Assembly (NCBI GenBank): GCA_013397075.1
Contig: VWZS01000638.1
Span: 384,847 to 448,846 of the forward strand
Direction: 5' to 3'
Source of the DNA: Rhabdornis inornatus
Taxonomy: Eukaryota; Chordata; Aves; Passeriformes; Rhabdornithidae
Length of the DNA: 64,000 bases
Positions within the stretch are counted from its first letter, which is position 1, and each line of letters begins with the position of its first letter. The notes beneath the pieces were generated by a model. That model saw only the letters and a list, made by a program, of their open reading frames with translations. It was not told where the DNA came from and ran no database searches. The position numbers and the translations under genes are program-made. Of the stretch, positions 23,901 to 35,900 are shown one piece after another.

Positions 23901-26900
23901 TTTTAACAGCCGCTGATGGACTTTTCTTCCATAATGTTTCTGACTGCTTTTTCAATTCTATTTATAGTTTTGGCTTCTACAGCATCCTGTGCATTGGGCT
24001 CTGTCATTAAATTACAGAGTGTGCACACTAAGATTTCCCCCTGTGTGCTGTGAGCCTTCTGCCTGATTATCTGTTTGGTGTCCCCTCATTCTGGTGTGCA
24101 GAATGAGTCATGAATAACCATCAACTTGTCACTTAGGATAAAGGCACTTCCGTGTCTTGAACCCCCATGCCTTCACCTAAGGCTGTCTCCTTTTCACACT
24201 GAAGTCAGCTGGTCTTGTACTCCCCTTGCATGGAAGCTGTTCTGCATTTCTGATTCCTCTTGTCAGTCTTCTCTGGATACTTTCATACTCCAGTCCATCC
24301 TTTTGAGAAAGAGGGCCAGAATCACCTTTCAAGAGGTGTGTGCAGCACAATAACATAGGACTGCTTTCTGGCTTTTGTTCTCTTCTCCTACTAATTCCTA
24401 ATCTTCTGCTTGCCTTTTATGACCTCTCTTAAGCAGTGAGTGATAATTTCACAACACTCTCAACGCAGATTCCAAGACACCTACTGTGACTGGGAATACC
24501 AGGTTTTTAGACATCAATCTGTGTGCAGATTTATGCAGATTTAGTGTGTGTGTTCACACTCTCTGATGCTTCTGTCTGTACCGAAACTGTGTTTCTTGTG
24601 CCATCTTTTTTCCCAGTCCTCAATACTGTGAGATCCTTCTGCAACAAAGTGTAGTTAATTCTTGCCGTGTGATTCACATTGGTGTCATCAGCAAACATGT
24701 CCCCTCCCTCTTGGCTCCCCTTTCAAGATCCTTTGTGAGCACCTGACATAGCTCAGGTACCATTGCATGTCTCCTGGGAACCCTTGCACTCTTCTTCAGC
24801 TGTAAAAACTGTTCACATGTTCATGCTCTTTGCTTGCTGTCTTTCGACTAAGTATTGATTCATGAGAGGATCTTCCCCTCTTACTCCATCGTGCCTTGAA
24901 GAAATTGCAGAATTTAATATATTATAATCTAATATATTATAATTTAATATTTTATAAAATCCCTCACTAAGAATTGAAAAATCCTTAGTGAGGAATTTTA
25001 TTAAAAAAAACCTTTGAGCAGTTAAATGCTCAACGTTGGTGTATGTGATTTTGATTGACTGGGCTATATTTGGATATTTATAAAGGCTTTCCAGAGTTTC
25101 AATAACATGTACATACCTGTTGAGTCTATAAAACACCATCAGAGCTTCCCAAATAACTTCTTTCTGCAATATGCAAGGCTAATTCTTTGTCGGACTGTAG
25201 TTATCCAGAAATATACTAGAAGTAGGATTTATAGTGGTTTTCCCCAAATTACCTGAAGTGAAAATCAGACTTTCTGGTCTGTTTCCCCCTCAAGATCCCT
25301 TCCCTGGAGCCAAATGAAGTCATGTTCATCAACTTCCATTCCCCTAGTGCCAGTCTCATTTAAATTATAGGCTACCTACCGCAGCTAATAGCTGCATGTT
25401 TGATTTCCTTTGGATGCATTCTACCAGGCCCAATGGATTCATAACTGTTCTGGGTGTTGATTTGTTTTAACACCTCTTTTACTGGCACTTCAGTTAGAGA
25501 CAGTGCTTCTGTCTTGCCCTATAAGGAAAGGCTCCTGTGTGGCAGCTCTTTCAGTTTCCCTGTAGTGAGCACTGGTGCAGAGAATCCATTTAGCTTTTCT
25601 GCTGTGGTCTTTTCTTCTTCAAGCACTACTTTTAGACCTCCATCATCTGTTTGCCTTAGGGGATCTTTGGCAGGTTTCCTCTATCTGATATATTCCATTA
25701 TTAGCTTTGATAGCTTTAGCAAGTTTTTCTTTAAATCTCTTTTGGTCTGCCTAATTATGGTTTATGTTTAACTGGCTGACGTTTATTCTCTTTTCCTTTT
25801 TCCTTCTGTAGCTGTTCCTTTTTAAAAACGGTTTTCATTTCTCATAGCTGTCTTTGCTGTGCTGTTTACCCTTGTTGGCCTTTTTGTTGTCCTTTTAAGA
25901 TCATCTTTGATAGGTGTTACACATCTCTCACAAGTCTGTAATGTGGTAGGACTCTCCTTGTTGATGGGAAGGAAATGCAAAAGAAGAATAATATAGGGAG
26001 AAGATAATGTTATCCCAGGAGTGAGAGATCTCCCCTTTGGGGCAGAGGAAGGAGGCTGATGAGGAGAGGAGGGAGAAGTGGATGGAGGTATGTGAAACAA
26101 CAATAAATTTTAATGGACAGAACAGGAGGAGGATACAGAGCAAATCTATAGATGTGAGAAAGGAGACATAAATCAACCTACTTGGTATTCTCTGTGTGCG
26201 TTGAATTTTTTTTAAGAAGTATGTGCTGGGAGAAACTTTACTCACAATCCTAGTTCCTCATTCTTCTTTCTCCAGTTGCTGCTTTAATTAATTACTACTT
26301 CTTCCCTCCTCACGTTTTTTTTTTTCTTTCACCTCTACTTTATGTTCCTCCATTTGCTTGTTTCTGCAGGATTGATCTGTCTTGATTCCCTTGACTGAGG
26401 CTTGTTCTGTTAAATACACTTTTTCTGTGCTGGTCCAGGACATGTTTGTATACTCAGTGTGTTCCTGGTTTTGTGCTTGTACCCCATTCTGTCCCTTTCT
26501 CAAAACTTGCCCCATTTTGACATTGTATGACGCTGTGGCCGCTCAGTCTTCAGCCCAGGGACCAAGTTTTCTGGATGCAGAAATCCTGCCAGGTCCTGGC
26601 TGAAAGCAGCAGTGTGGGGGAGGATGCTGCTCTCTGAGGAAATGATGCATCTCCACGTAGATGCACAAGCATGTGTGCAAGGACTAAATGAGAAGCAAAT
26701 AAACCACAAGTATAAGACGTGGCCAAATATATAGAGAGATATTTGAGGCATATTATTCCAAGACATCTCTAGAAGCCCCAAGCAGTTTGTCTTACTCTGT
26801 TGGCAGGTGATCAGGGAGGACTTATTTGTTAATTATTTAAGGAACTGCCCTCTAGAGTGAATGCACAGGCCAGAAGGTCAGACTCAAACTGTGGTCAGCA

Positions 26901-29900
26901 TTAATGTCTGAAGCCAGGGAGAGGGAGGGGGGAGCTGTGGGCTGATCTCTGCATCCGCTGTACTGACCTTTCCAAGGCTTGCCAAGCTGCCATGTTTCCT
27001 GTTGCTCCTGGAAAGCGTTCGCATGTGCTGCCCAGGTTTGTGACAGTGCTTGGAAACCCAGTTGTAACCAGCAAAGGAACTGTACAAAAATGACGCTTTC
27101 TTAGTCAACAGCTCTCCTTCCCAAGCCAGGTCTGCTGACTTCAGGAATTTGCAAAAACTGCTCCAGCCCCAAAAGTGGCATTTACTGCTGTGTTATATTG
27201 TTAATTCTTAAAAGTTGGCTCAGCTGAGGAGAGCAAGTCCCATTGCATTTTGGGCATCTTCTCTAGGACAGTTTAATACGGCCCAACACAGATATCTGTG
27301 AAATCAGAACAAGGATAGGAGGCCAAGGAAGGTGGTTGTTTGTGTCATCCAGAGAATAACTTGCTGTAGAGAACCTTTGATGATGATAATGATTCCTGAA
27401 GCAGAGGAGACACCATTGGTTTCCCAGGGTTCCTGCTGAGGCAGGAGTGGTCTCATATTCTTCTAAACTGAGGACTTTTCATATGGATATCACAGAAAAT
27501 CAATGAAGCCTCAGCCCTGCATCCAGTCACCTTGTAGAGCAGAATATGCACTTAGGAAAACAAGAGAGGGGATCACAGGGCTTTTTTCCCAACTGAAGTG
27601 GAATTGGGGTGATGCTAGTGTTTGAGGTTGGTGGTATTTAATTTCTATGATTTATGGCTAATAGGCTTTTTGTTTTTTTCCCTGGGGAGGAAGTGTTGCG
27701 TAAAAAGGTTTGGCTATTGTTTATTTTCCATTTATGTCGCTTAATGCTGTCGTAGAAATCAGAAGGGAAGGAAATCCTCTGGAGAAGTGATGTCCAATGT
27801 CAGTGGGCTCATTTCTGGCTGGAGCCAGATTGGTGCCATAGGTTTTCAGAAGTGCATGTGTGTGACAGGCTGGGGAACAGGGAAATAGAGTTCGGAAAAG
27901 CACATTGGAAAATTATATTGAAATTGTGAGAGACTGGGAGCTTGTGGGAAGCAGAAATGGAAAAACATTGTGTTCTGCTTTGTTATTTATGCTCCACCCT
28001 TTCCTTCTTGGCTTTCACTGTGGACATCATTGTTTCCTCTGTCAATGAGCAAACAGCGTTCTCTGTTTCTGACACTGTTCTCTAGCTGGTCAGGAATCAG
28101 TTAGCAGGAGTGTTTGCCTAAACTCTCCTGAAAATTCCTCTCTGCATCCAGTGCTGTGTTTGCTGCCTCGTGTCGCACAGAGGCTCCAAACAGCCTCAGT
28201 CATTTCTATGTGCATTTGCAAAATGAAACATTCCCCCTTCCCACCTGTGCGAGGAGAATAAATAGGTCAGTGTGAGCAGTGTGATGCAGAAGAGAGTATC
28301 TTAAGAACCCAAACCCATTTCTGCCTTTCCTGTGTCACCCCTGCCACCAGCAGAAGCACACAGATGCAAGAAGCTTTATTAGTGATATTTTAATAAATGG
28401 GACCAGCGGAATTAGTGATAAATTCTACTTAAAGGAAGACAGTCCAGAATTAAAATACTTAAACATATGCATCTTGCTGTTAAAACTGTATCTTATTAGA
28501 ACTGAAGTGCTTGTGCATGTGTAATGTACTCCTCACTGTTAGCTCAGTCTGCTCTGTTTCAGCAGAGGCTGTAGCAGAGCAGCTCTTTGCAAGTAGCTCT
28601 GAGAGAGCAGCAGTTTCGAGTGCCATGTCTCTGCCTGTAACACTGATGCTGATGTAATGAAACCCTCTCTGTATAAGAATTAATATTCCAGTAATGCCCA
28701 GAGGTTGTAAGTGTGTAGTTAATAGCTCCCAAGGCCAATGGAAATTAACGCAGCCATAGCAGTCACACATTACTTGCTGCTGGTGCAGTATATCTTTGTG
28801 AAAACTAATGTAGAAAATCATTCTCTTAAGAATAGCATCAATTAACTGATTTAATTCAGTGATTAGTCACAAAATGTCTTATTCCTGTAGTGTTCCCAGT
28901 AAGTAATTTGGAAATACTTGATGATTTAGGAAGCCAAATGCAAGGTGTACTTTTAATTTTAGTAGGCAAACCGTGGCTGTGTTGAGCTGAACTCTGCAAG
29001 GCAATTGTGGGTGAAGCTTTGGAAGCTCTCACAAGTAGGTGTTAGTGATGCTGGATACCACTGGCTGTAGATAACTAAACGGATACCATATTTACCACTG
29101 CAATTCCTCAGTGCTGTTCTGCAATGAAATCCCCCTCAAAGGGTTTTTGCAGCTCTGTGTGCATTCTTCCCATGCAAGAGGGTGTGCACCCCACAGAAGG
29201 GGCTGCCTGTGACCCTATCTCATTATGATTACCTTCCATGCTAACCAAAGTTAAAACAGGAGAGAGAGACAAGGCAAAGCAGCAAGACTTGGGAATTTTC
29301 TAATCCTTGCTTTTCCTACCTGAAGTAGCAGCGTTGGACTTGCTGGGAGTAGAAAAGAGAGCAGCTGGCAGGAATCTGAGAGCAAGAGCAAGAAACAGCA
29401 CTTTGCTTTTACATGAACAGATTCATCTGTCCTTGTTTCCCATTACCTCAGAGAGCCCCTATTTGTGTGCTGGAAAGGATTTCCACATTAGATGGAGTAC
29501 TGACTTCTCTGGATTCTTGCAGGGGAAATGTTTCCATGGTGTACGTGCTCCTGTTACTTCTTACTCTGTTTAACCTTGAAACAGCATTTCTTCTGGCTGT
29601 ACAAGGTGTACCTTGCTTTCTGTGCTCTCAATTAAGCAAATAAGCATATGCTTGCTTTTGTCTTTGTGCCCTCATTATTAATTTCAAATGTAGAGTACAG
29701 TCTACACATGGCAGGGGAGACAAAGAGGAGGGATGGGGTGGCTGTGCAGCCAGACATCCTCAGTCATGTATTATAATGCCTGAGTGTTACTTTGCCATGT
29801 GAGGGTGAGAGTCCCGTTAGCCCTCACCTCCTGGTCATACTCTGCTCAGCCTTAAGCAGTGCACGTGTGCTGGTACTTGGAGTATGCCATGCATTCCATC

Positions 29901-32900
29901 TAGTGGCTGATGCCCATGGAAAAGATACCCCCTTTCTGGTATCTGCAGTGCCAGGTTTAAATCAAGATTTTCATAAGATGCTTCATGACACTCAGGTTTA
30001 AGCAGGGACCCTTTTCTTAGAAAATACTGCGTGCTTTCCCTCTAAATATTAACCATTTAGGTTTTGGTCTTTCAGTTTAGTTATTCATATTTTAAAGTGC
30101 AGCAGCATCTGGCCACAGGGAGTGTTGCAGCATCGCTGCTGGAAGTGCCTGTGGTGACAGGGACCAGGATGAGTTGAATTGCTGCCACACATTTATGTCT
30201 GCCTGGGGCACTTGCCCGGAGTTCTAACATGAGCTGTGTTGGCACAAATGCACAGGAGGTGACGAGGTGCTTGGGTTAGAGCAAGCTTTTCAGGAGAAGG
30301 GAGGGACTGCGAGAAGAAGGTGAACCCAGGGGAAGGTGGGGTAACTTGGCTGCTGACAGTGTCGCGCTTCTGTTCCTCTTCACAGCTCAGGAGTGAAGAC
30401 CCTGCCTCACAACGCCAAGGTGCATTACAACTATGCCAATTTTCTGAAAGACCAGGGCCGTAACATTGAAGCAATCTACCACTACAAAACTGCTCTCAAG
30501 TAAGTCCCTCAGGGGCCTGGTGGGGCCCCTGCTGTTAACCCATCTCCTTCCTGACAGGCATGGGGCAAGTTGGCTGCTCCTCATCCCTGGCTCCTTGGGA
30601 GCAGCTTGGCTTTGGGAGCCTGAGAAAGGTCCCTGGCAAAGTATTTGTGTGTCATGAAATGAGGTAGCCTGGCTTCCCTCCAGCTCCACGTGTGTGTGTG
30701 CACTTCAGTATATGAGATAGAAATGTTACCATAGCTACACATTGAGCGATGAGGTGTCATTTATGCAGCTGAATGTATGCTGGTAAGCAGGAGGTAGTTG
30801 TCCTAAATGCATTTTCAGGTTCCTGGGCCATTTATCTTTGTAAATTGTTAATGGTGCATGCCTGGAAAATGTCAGCGCGGTAGCCATCTGAAATGCAGTA
30901 ACAATAATGGTACTTACTACTTGTACTGAGGCTTCTGTCCACAGAGCTTTGCATGAACGCTAAACTAATTGATCCTGAAAATGCTCCTGTGCAGTAACAG
31001 GGCAAATATCATTGCTGAGGTTCTGTACAGGAGGAAGCTGAAGCAGCAGGATGAATTGCCTTGCTTGTAGATGAATGGTGAATCAAGGTCCAGGGCTGGG
31101 CTGTAATAGAGACATGTCCTGTGGTATCTGTGAAGGACCCTTCCTTCACACACAGACCCTGTGAGCAGCTTCTCTCCACTTGCTGTTCCTGCCAGTGCTG
31201 TTCATGCAGCTCAGCTGCTCCCCAGGCAATGCTCAGTGCACCAAGCCGGTCACCCCAGTTCCCCAAACCTCTTTCCTCTGGTCCTTGGGACTTAGGGGAA
31301 AGGACAAGCGTCTCTGTGGAATGAATGCAAGGAAAAGGGCTGGGGGGGTGGCGTGGTGGCAAGGGAAAGCAAGCACAGAATGCGCAGGTAGTGTTTTCAG
31401 GAATAGACGCTTGCTTGGGAAGGACAGGCAAGGTGAAGAGTGGCTCTGATGGACAGCAAGGGCAGAGCTCAGCTCCATAGGGCATGCCAGGAGGTGGAAG
31501 AAATGTTCTTTCCCGACATGTGATGTGACATAAAACTCCAGAAATTACATGTATGTTTTGTCTTTTGGCCAGCTGAGAGGGTTATAATAAAAGCTCTCCA
31601 GGGGCTCCTAACCCACCCAGGCTGACCTGTGAGGACAGGAGTTCATTGTCGCTGAGGAGGGACTGAACCTGGGTGAAGGTGATTTTTAGCTTTTTTGAGC
31701 AACATCCTGTTCTGTTTTGCCATGCTGGGCATTTAGGAAGTCATTTAAAAAAACCTTGTATTTTTTTAAAGTTTCCAGCAATGGAAAATCCAGCACAACC
31801 ATCAGTAAACTGTACTGAAGGTTAATTACATTGGCTCTTGAAAATGTCCTCGTGTATTTTTAGACTGATTTGTTTAACACCAGCTTCCAGTCATTGGATT
31901 TGTTTACACCTTTCAATGCCACACTGAAGATCCCATTACCAAAATCTGTTTTCCATAGAGTGATCCACTCCTCCCTTAACCTGCTGCTTGATAGGTGCTG
32001 GGTTTTTCAGCATCACAAGGTTTTGCAGTCCTCCAGTTGTTCCTGTATCTAGTCTCTGAACTTTTTCCAATTTACCAGAAAAGCCCATTGCAAGTGAAAA
32101 AAGAGGGACTGACAGAAATTATCCAAGCCCTGTGGTGGAGCGCACGGAGTAATGTAACTGCTCCTACCAACATTGCCTCTGCTTGTGGAAATGAGATTTG
32201 CAGACAGAAGATCTTCTCTAACTCAGCAGCACCCATGTACTCTAATTATAATGCTGTTTTCTGCTCTGCAGTGTTTCAGTTATGAAAGAGTCTGTTTTGA
32301 GAACTGATTGCAAACATTTTCTCAACTGTGTTACATAGCACTGTTTATGCTGATGGTGCTGTTTATGGAGCATCTGAAGCCTTGTTGGGGCTTGGAGCCC
32401 CACAGAACCAACCGTGCTCCTCTCTAGGTGCTTGTTGTCTCATGGCACTGTTTTTTTCGACTTGCTTCAGTAATTTCAGCATTAGCTGGCAGTTTGGAAA
32501 AGTGGAAGTCACCTTGCACGTTCTCTTCTTGACCCAAAAGTGCCGGCCAGGACTTGAAAGTCTCCACCACTGGGAAGCTGCACTAATTGTTCTTGTCACA
32601 TTGTATCTCTGCATTTACATTTTCCTTATATTTACTCCTTCCCGCCTCTGTCACAGGGAAATTATTTAGGGTCTGTGTAATAAGCAGTGTAACAGTACAA
32701 GTAAAAAGTGCACTATGTTCTTCTGTTGAGAATTACATTCTGTCATGTCTGTGTTTTCCCTTTCTGCAGTGCCCGGGGTTGTGTGTGGGCCCTGCAGCCT
32801 CTGCTGGGTGCCCACATTTGATGGCTGTGTTGAAGCAGTGGAGAAGCTGCTGGGTGTGGGACAGGCAGCCTCAGGTGGATACAGTGGCAGACCAGACACA

Positions 32901-35900
32901 GATATCACAGAAAACAGCTGTTATGTCGGAGCTGTTTACCCATCCTCACAAACACCAGCTCCTCACAGACTGCTCTGATTGTAGACCAATCTCCACAATT
33001 AGAGAGAAGGAAGTAGAAGCTGTAATATCCTGAGCAGATTTTGATGGTTCAGGGTATTTTTGGCCACTGGCTTGACCTGGAAAGATGAATTACCACTCTG
33101 TAAATTTCCATATCAGGGAGTAGGCAGACCAGCAGCTGAGGTATTCGCACAACAAGCTTTCGTGATTTCCCACAGGTACCCCTCACTGAGTGCATACTCT
33201 CCCAGTGATTGTGGGTGGAACCATCCTCCCCAGGTTACAGAAAACCCAAGCTACTCAGGAGGCTTCACAATCCAATGGCAGCACAGCCAAGAGTACAGAA
33301 GATAAAAATATTATTTCTGCCTAGTGCTCAGTGAGCAGATCAATAGGGAATTAATAAGGAAATGGAGTCGATAAGGACACGGCTTGCTGCCTGGGAGCTC
33401 ATGGGAGATAGGAAAGCTGCAGTGCCTCAGTGGGTGATGCCTCATCCACTATTCCAGCTTTGTGCCAAATGACAGTGCAGGTCTGCTTGATCTCTGGTGA
33501 ATGAGTTTAATTGTTTAGTAAATAAAAGTGATCTTGTCAGCCTGCATGCTGCTGCTTGAATTGCAAGCAGTTGCCATTCCACCAACCCCACCAAGGTAAG
33601 GATGTGCTTCCATGCACTCCTGCTCTGCCAGAAGTGCTGGTTGCCAGTGTCTGCTCGGCAAAGCAACACGCTGCTCCTGTGGAGTTGTAACTGTGGGAAA
33701 AGATGTTGAAATGCACACAAGTCACCTAGTGAAATACTAGCAATGGATACTAAATCCTGGGAAAATTGATCCCCAATGTTTTAACTGCTCCCTTTCCTGC
33801 TTTCAGAGACAGGTGGGATTCTCTGCTGGCAAACCTTGGTGTACCCCTGTTAGCTTCAGGGCAGAAGAGTGGTGGAGGAGAATAATGTGTTTTCTCAGAC
33901 AACGGAACTACAGGGCAGGTTTCCAAGGCAAACTTGGAAATCAGTCCCAACAACCATCTGTCAGTGCCATTGCAGGTGGCCCATCAGAAAACTCATTCCT
34001 CACCCCAGCCCAGAGACCAGTGACACAGCACCCTGACCTAGCTGGACTTGGGTAATTAGTGCAATCTAATTATGTTCTCCAAGAGTGGGGGAAATGAAAA
34101 CTGAAATGAAATGCAAAAATGGAGAACAGCGTTTGAATTGGAGGTGGGGAGAATGAAAAGAATAAAAGTTCTGTGTATGTAGGAAAAGCTCTTCTTATAT
34201 GTGGTTCCTAAGAGGGGAATGGAAATGGAGCCCTTCAGAGATGCCAGATGAGTTATCCGTAAGACAGCCCTGACAAACAGTTGGTGTTCAGCAGTTGTAG
34301 AGTTATAAACCTTTCAGCTTACCTACAGTAAAACAAGAAAAACACACTGCTGGATTAGACTGCTTCACTGGTTTGCCTGACATATGGTAGTGACCCCAGG
34401 AGAGCCTTGGGGTTTTTCCTTCAGAAAGTAAAGGCTGGAAAAAGTCCACCTGAGATGTGAGTTGACCACGGCTATTCTGAAATCTGGCTTTAACGTTCTT
34501 GCTGCTGCTTCTGCTGCACGTCTGTGGCTATTGTTAGGAATTCTGGAGAACTTCTGCTCTGGAGATCAAAGAGTGCTGATCTTATCTGAAATTTATCTCA
34601 CCACTTGTCTCCCATTTGTGAGTGAGAATATGAGGTCCTGCAACCTCACTCAGATATGAAGAACAACTCTGATGTGCTAATGAAGATGTTTTTGCTGTTG
34701 GTGATAGTTACCAAGTTTTTGTCCTGCTTCTCCCCAGCCTTGTGTGCTTGATGTTACTCTTGAGACTCTTATATTGTCCTTCAGCAATGCACATGGGCTG
34801 ACATGCAGAGAGAGAAAAACAGCAGAACCTTAAAACCCAATTGGTGAGCATTTGTTATCAATTAAATCAGTCTCCTTTAAACAATGGAGGGGAGAAAAAT
34901 AATTCACCTTGCCTCGTACAATTGCACTCATTCAACATTTTAATTCCTAAAGCAGTTCTTACCATCCTTCCCTGTGTTCGTTGCCAGGGCAGTGCTTCCC
35001 TTGGAGGGCAGATCAATGTGAGCATCAGTGGGTGGGGCTGAAGGAGGTTGCCGAGTTCATTGCTGGAGTTAATGGATAAACATGCTAATAATAGTTCTGT
35101 GTCTGGAAAAAGGTCATAGTCTAAAAATTCATGTTTGCCTTCTGGATGTTAAAACATACCTGACAGCACAGAGTCTTGCAGGAGGTGTCCGCCTCGTGTA
35201 ATGTGATACCGTGGGTTTATTTACATAAATGCACTGGTGTGTGTACCTGAGAGTGCACACACTTCTGCAGCATCACCTCCATGTGTGTACATGTCCATCA
35301 GCAGGTTCCTAGCCACAAGCTCCCCTTGGACTTCCCCTGCCAAATGCTGGTGACAAAACAGAGCAGGAGGGGGACCAGTCTGCCATGCAGAAACCTTCAT
35401 TCCCACCTTCTGGAGGAGGGAGCCTCTCGACAGCAAGTAGGAACTCTTGGGCTGGTTTTCTTTGCAGTCCAAGGAGCTGTTCAGCCTTGAGAGAGGAGAG
35501 AGTGGGCCAGGAGGCAGAGAAACCAGTATGGAAACACTTGATGCTGCAACTTGTGTGGTCTGGCTCTTGCTGAGCTTGCAAGTAATATATCTTAAGGTGC
35601 TGCTTACAGCATGGAAATGGGGAATGCTGGTTTGTGGCATCAGTAAGGGTCTTGAAATCATGGTCATGTATCCTTAATACTCAAACACAGGCTAGATGGA
35701 GAAGGGAAAACAGTGTAAGCGGCTTATCTGTATCCCTCCTTTGAGGGAGCAAAATTGGTTCATAGCATCACTGGAATGGCTAGAAAAGAAGAAAAGCAAG
35801 GCTGTTCTTTCACCTCACTACACTTTAGAAATAAAGTCCTAATGCTATAAGGGAGACTCAGGTTTCTTCCTAAGCTTTCCCACATACCTTCCTGCTGGGT

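Larger units (their letters stand above)
22127..30385 (+). other. TMTC1 intron, 8.3 kb
   Basis: The donor is gtagga and the acceptor ttcacag at 30379-30385. No coding exon is seen inside. Recognisable contents are a tRNA-Ile/CR1 SINE (22921-23062) and an antisense ancient CR1-clade LINE (about 23900-25910) interrupted by an AT-rich hairpin segment (24905-25080). A poly-T run lies near 26314-26326. The remainder, about 25910-30385, looks like unique intron sequence. Confidence 0.85.

Noticed and set aside
25928..26245. 105-codon minus-strand frame next to the LINE relic, considered as more ORF2
   Set aside because: The sequence above about 25910 no longer follows the CR1-clade order, and the translation lacks endonuclease or reverse transcriptase motifs.
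31009..31485. 158-codon open frame on the minus strand
   Set aside because: Several other frames overlap it in the same GC-rich intron stretch, it encodes no recognisable domain, and it ends inside a MIR-like relic. It is consistent with chance.
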